A DNA stretch of 64,000 bases, from assembly GCA_907164885.2 (NCBI GenBank), contig OU015492.1, forward strand, positions 48,622,683-48,686,682, written 5' to 3'. The stretch comes from Dolomedes plantarius (Eukaryota; Arthropoda; Arachnida; Araneae; Dolomedidae). Positions within the stretch are counted from its first letter, which is position 1. Every line of letters starts with the position of its first letter. A program made the position numbers and the translations under genes. Shown one piece after another: positions 61,470 to 64,000 of this stretch. The notes under the pieces were generated by a model, which worked only from the letters and a program-made list of their open reading frames with translations, ran no database searches and was not told the origin of the DNA.

Positions 61470-61470
<1 letters not shown>
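60946..61470. other. GC-richer unassigned segment
   Basis: After a G10 run near 60966, the stretch at about 61060-61460 has higher GC and an open plus-strand frame (61227-61442). I find no domain; it may be an unknown repeat. Confidence 0.35.

Positions 61471-61472
<2 letters not shown>

Positions 61473-61502
<30 letters not shown>
61473..61502. repeat. (TA)n microsatellite
   Basis: TA array at the tail end of SINE family 1, copy D. Confidence 0.93.
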
Positions 61503-61508
<6 letters not shown>

Positions 61509-61860
61509 CTGTTGTTGTTTATGCCCCTTGATCGACAGTATATCAGATGAAGTCCATATAGGCTATTGGAGAGAATGGTGTGTCCCCGGTTTTGAATAGC
61601 ACCACAAGGATCGTAGTCCGACTTGCCTAAAGGATCGGCCCCGTAATTTTGAACCGAGTCAAGTGACGAGATCGGTACACTTGGCCACGCACCCCCAGAG
61701 GTAAATTTTGAGAACTTGGAGGACATTGCGGCCACGACAGATTTTTCGTACACCAGCCGCCACTAGCGCATTTGGCAGTGGATTAGTCAGCGACCGGTAT
61801 CGAGCCAGAGACTTTCAGATCACTGATTAGCTGCCTTTGCCAACTGGGCCACTCGAACAT
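61503..61860 (-). mobile_element. SINE family 1, copy D, with tRNA-like head
   Basis: This is the longest copy, 358 bp. On the minus strand the head near 61860-61790 shows an A-box-like GAGTGGCCCAGTTGGCAAAG and a B-box-like CTGGCTCGATACCGG. The body follows with CCTTGTGGTGCTATTCAAAA, CCGGGGACACACCATTCTC and CCTATATGGACTTC, and the tail is AACAACAACAGCAACAA. It shows that the family as a whole is tRNA-derived. Confidence 0.85.
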
Positions 61861-62666
61861 AAATAAATACGAGTAACAGCACTAATAGAAGTCATGCTCA
61901 TTGAAAGAAATATTAGTAGATAAACATTTTACCAGTAAGTTAAAAAATATGATTTTCTATTTAGCAGGATACTAATAGAGGCAAAAATTATGTTTTATCG
62001 ATTTTATATTTAAAATACTCTCTTCATGGGAAACGTTCCATAGATAAATCAATTTCAGAATGCTATTACTTATAACCAATTCTAGAACAACTACGTATAT
62101 GAATATATGTATGATACATCGCATGGACAAAAATTATAGATTAAAGGAATTATGAAAAATTGTCTATTGACCCTATATAACAAATCATTTTTATTCATGT
62201 TTTTTTCTCTGACTAGAAGCGCACTCGTAATAGAGCGAAATTATTTCTGTCTCCATCCTTTGTGTTTAATCATTTTTTCTAACAATTGATAAACCCTGTC
62301 GCTGATTCTCCTTACATTACATCATTCCCCCAAAATAAAGGGCTTTCCTTCCTTGGTCGAAAAGGAGTGAATATCTGCTGGGCGACATTGTAACTCTCAC
62401 TACATTTAATTCAACAGACCACAATGAAATGCTTTCGTTCACCGTAATCTCCAGTATTTCAAAGCAGAAAAATCAGCAATTTTACTACTCGTCGATATTT
62501 CGTCATTTATAAAATTTTCAATGCTTTTAATATTATAACAACAGATTATCTAGATCAGGACATATAATTACCAAAATAGATCAGAAAATTACAAACTTCA
62601 TATCAGATACAAAATCTCAGAGAAAATCCTTATCCTTTATTGAAAGTTATGTGATAACTTTTGTAA

Positions 62667-62670
<4 letters not shown>
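61861..62670. other. Unassigned AT-rich DNA
   Basis: No feature recognised. Confidence 0.45.
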
Positions 62671-62753
<83 letters not shown>

Positions 62754-62818
62754 CATATATATATATATATTATATATATATACATATATATATATTATAT
62801 ATATACATATATATACAT

Positions 62819-62911
<93 letters not shown>

Positions 62912-62916
62912 TATAT
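62671..62916. repeat. Long (TA)n array with (CA)n
   Basis: About 245 bp, with a (CA)n block at 62818-62837 and several TATTATA or TACATA breaks. Confidence 0.96.
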
Positions 62917-64000
62917 GCACAATTTATTTTAGGATTAAGTGATTAATTTGGAAACATTATGAAAAAATCTCTTTAGGCAATGAATTTTTTCAAATTATAA
63001 ATCTTAATCTGAAAAGACAGAACACAAAATTCACTGAAAATCTCAGCTTTTACTCCCTGTGGTTACAAATAGCCTCCTCACTTCGTAATCCAGATTGCGT
63101 AGGTGCTTTTAAATGGTCTTTAGCTAAGCTCCTCTTTATTTGCCCAACAGAAAACATAAAAAGAGATATAAAACCGTTGATAAACGAGCTTTTAACACAA
63201 GAAAATATTTCAGCCCAGTGTTTAATGGGCAGTAAACCTTAAAGACTTTTTCTTATGTTGTAAATAATGATTTTTAGAGCAAAAACGTGTACCGAGATTT
63301 TTCTGCTTTAATCAGCAAAAGATATTGATATTAATATGTTTAGTCGAAAATGCTTATGGCTGTTTTGTAAACTTGTATCGTGAGAAATTAGAGATACGAC
63401 GTTTAAAAATATTAATGAGTACGGTCTAATCATATTACTCGAATATATTCCTGCATTAAAATACGAAGTCAATATTCCGTTGTAGGTTTAATTAGCATTA
63501 CATTCAAATTGACAGCTTATACAGTATTAAATGCACGCATATCGTAATGCGCAAATATGTGTTTTAAAGTGTGGTAGTTTTCAAAATTGCTGTATAATGC
63601 GTAGCTGGTAAAATTCAGTTATATTGAACGTGAATGAATTAACATCTTTGGGAAAATTATAGTCACTGTGTTTTGATTATGTTTTTAATGACATTTGTTC
63701 CAGATTTGAAAGAAACATAATTTGAATAATAATTAGTTTGTTTCTAACCTGGATCTTCATTTAAGTATTTTGAAATTTAATTGAATGATATGATGGGCTG
63801 ACATTTTGCACGTATTCTGCACGTTTTAAGCAGAAAACAAGAAAATACGAGATATAGAAAAATGTAATTAGATAAAAATAAAAAAATTAAAATATAATAT
63901 TTAACAGTAATTTGCAAGTATAATGATGTCTTGGCTATTTTAAAGAAGAGGCATTTTCTCGATATTTATATTTCGAGCGTGGTTTAATCAATAACTTATT
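62917..64000. other. Unassigned AT-rich DNA
   Basis: No gene, RNA or repeat boundary recognised to the window end. Confidence 0.5.

Overview
The window reads as intergenic or intronic DNA from an animal genome, most likely an arthropod and by my guess an arachnid such as an orb-weaving spider. It is strongly AT-rich, contains about sixteen long (TA)n arrays, and carries Tc1/mariner, piggyBac, Harbinger, pogo, Helitron, SINE, LTR and non-LTR remnants. The Tc1-like and mariner-like proteins resemble families I remember as common in spider assemblies; that is memory, not a search. I found no convincing host protein-coding gene and no intact tRNA or rRNA gene. The only possible host-type exon is a 25-nt splice-flanked cassette present twice (24.4-25.5 kb).

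Layout. 0-2.8 kb: a tRNA-derived SINE and a complete but broken Tc1 element with TA duplications. 4.3-9.0 kb: an inverted-repeat element, two non-LTR retrotransposon fragments and a 750-bp near-palindromic foldback element. 11.2-12.9 kb: a piggyBac deletion derivative bounded by TTAA. 17.6-22.4 kb: two Helitron 5' regions, one belonging to a 3.4-kb Helitron with a remnant of its replication protein, then a small pogo-type MITE inside (TA)n. 24.3-26.6 kb: a duplicated block, a very long (TA)n array and a pogo end. 27.0-31.7 kb: two Helitrons joined head to tail, then two mariner-type transposons inside (TA)n tracts. 33.2-36.3 kb: a solo LTR and a Helitron whose 5' end is split by a 1.8-kb mariner. 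36.5-39.1 kb: a Harbinger element carrying only a MADF-type ORF. 39.2-44.7 kb: two SINE copies, a mariner 3' stub, a second DD41D element and an LTR-like segment. 45-53 kb is mostly unassigned. 53.4-55.0 kb: a truncated Tc1 copy, (TA)n and a 412-bp MITE. 56-62.9 kb: further SINEs and (TA)n arrays.

All recognisable genes are transposon genes, each broken by at least one stop, frameshift or deletion, so the window is a record of nested insertions and not a working pathway. Three patterns stand out. TA-targeting transposons repeatedly sit inside (TA)n microsatellites. Several mariner families have 41 or 42 residues between the second and third catalytic Asp. Two diverged elements of this kind share a UAG at codon 8 of the inferred transposase.
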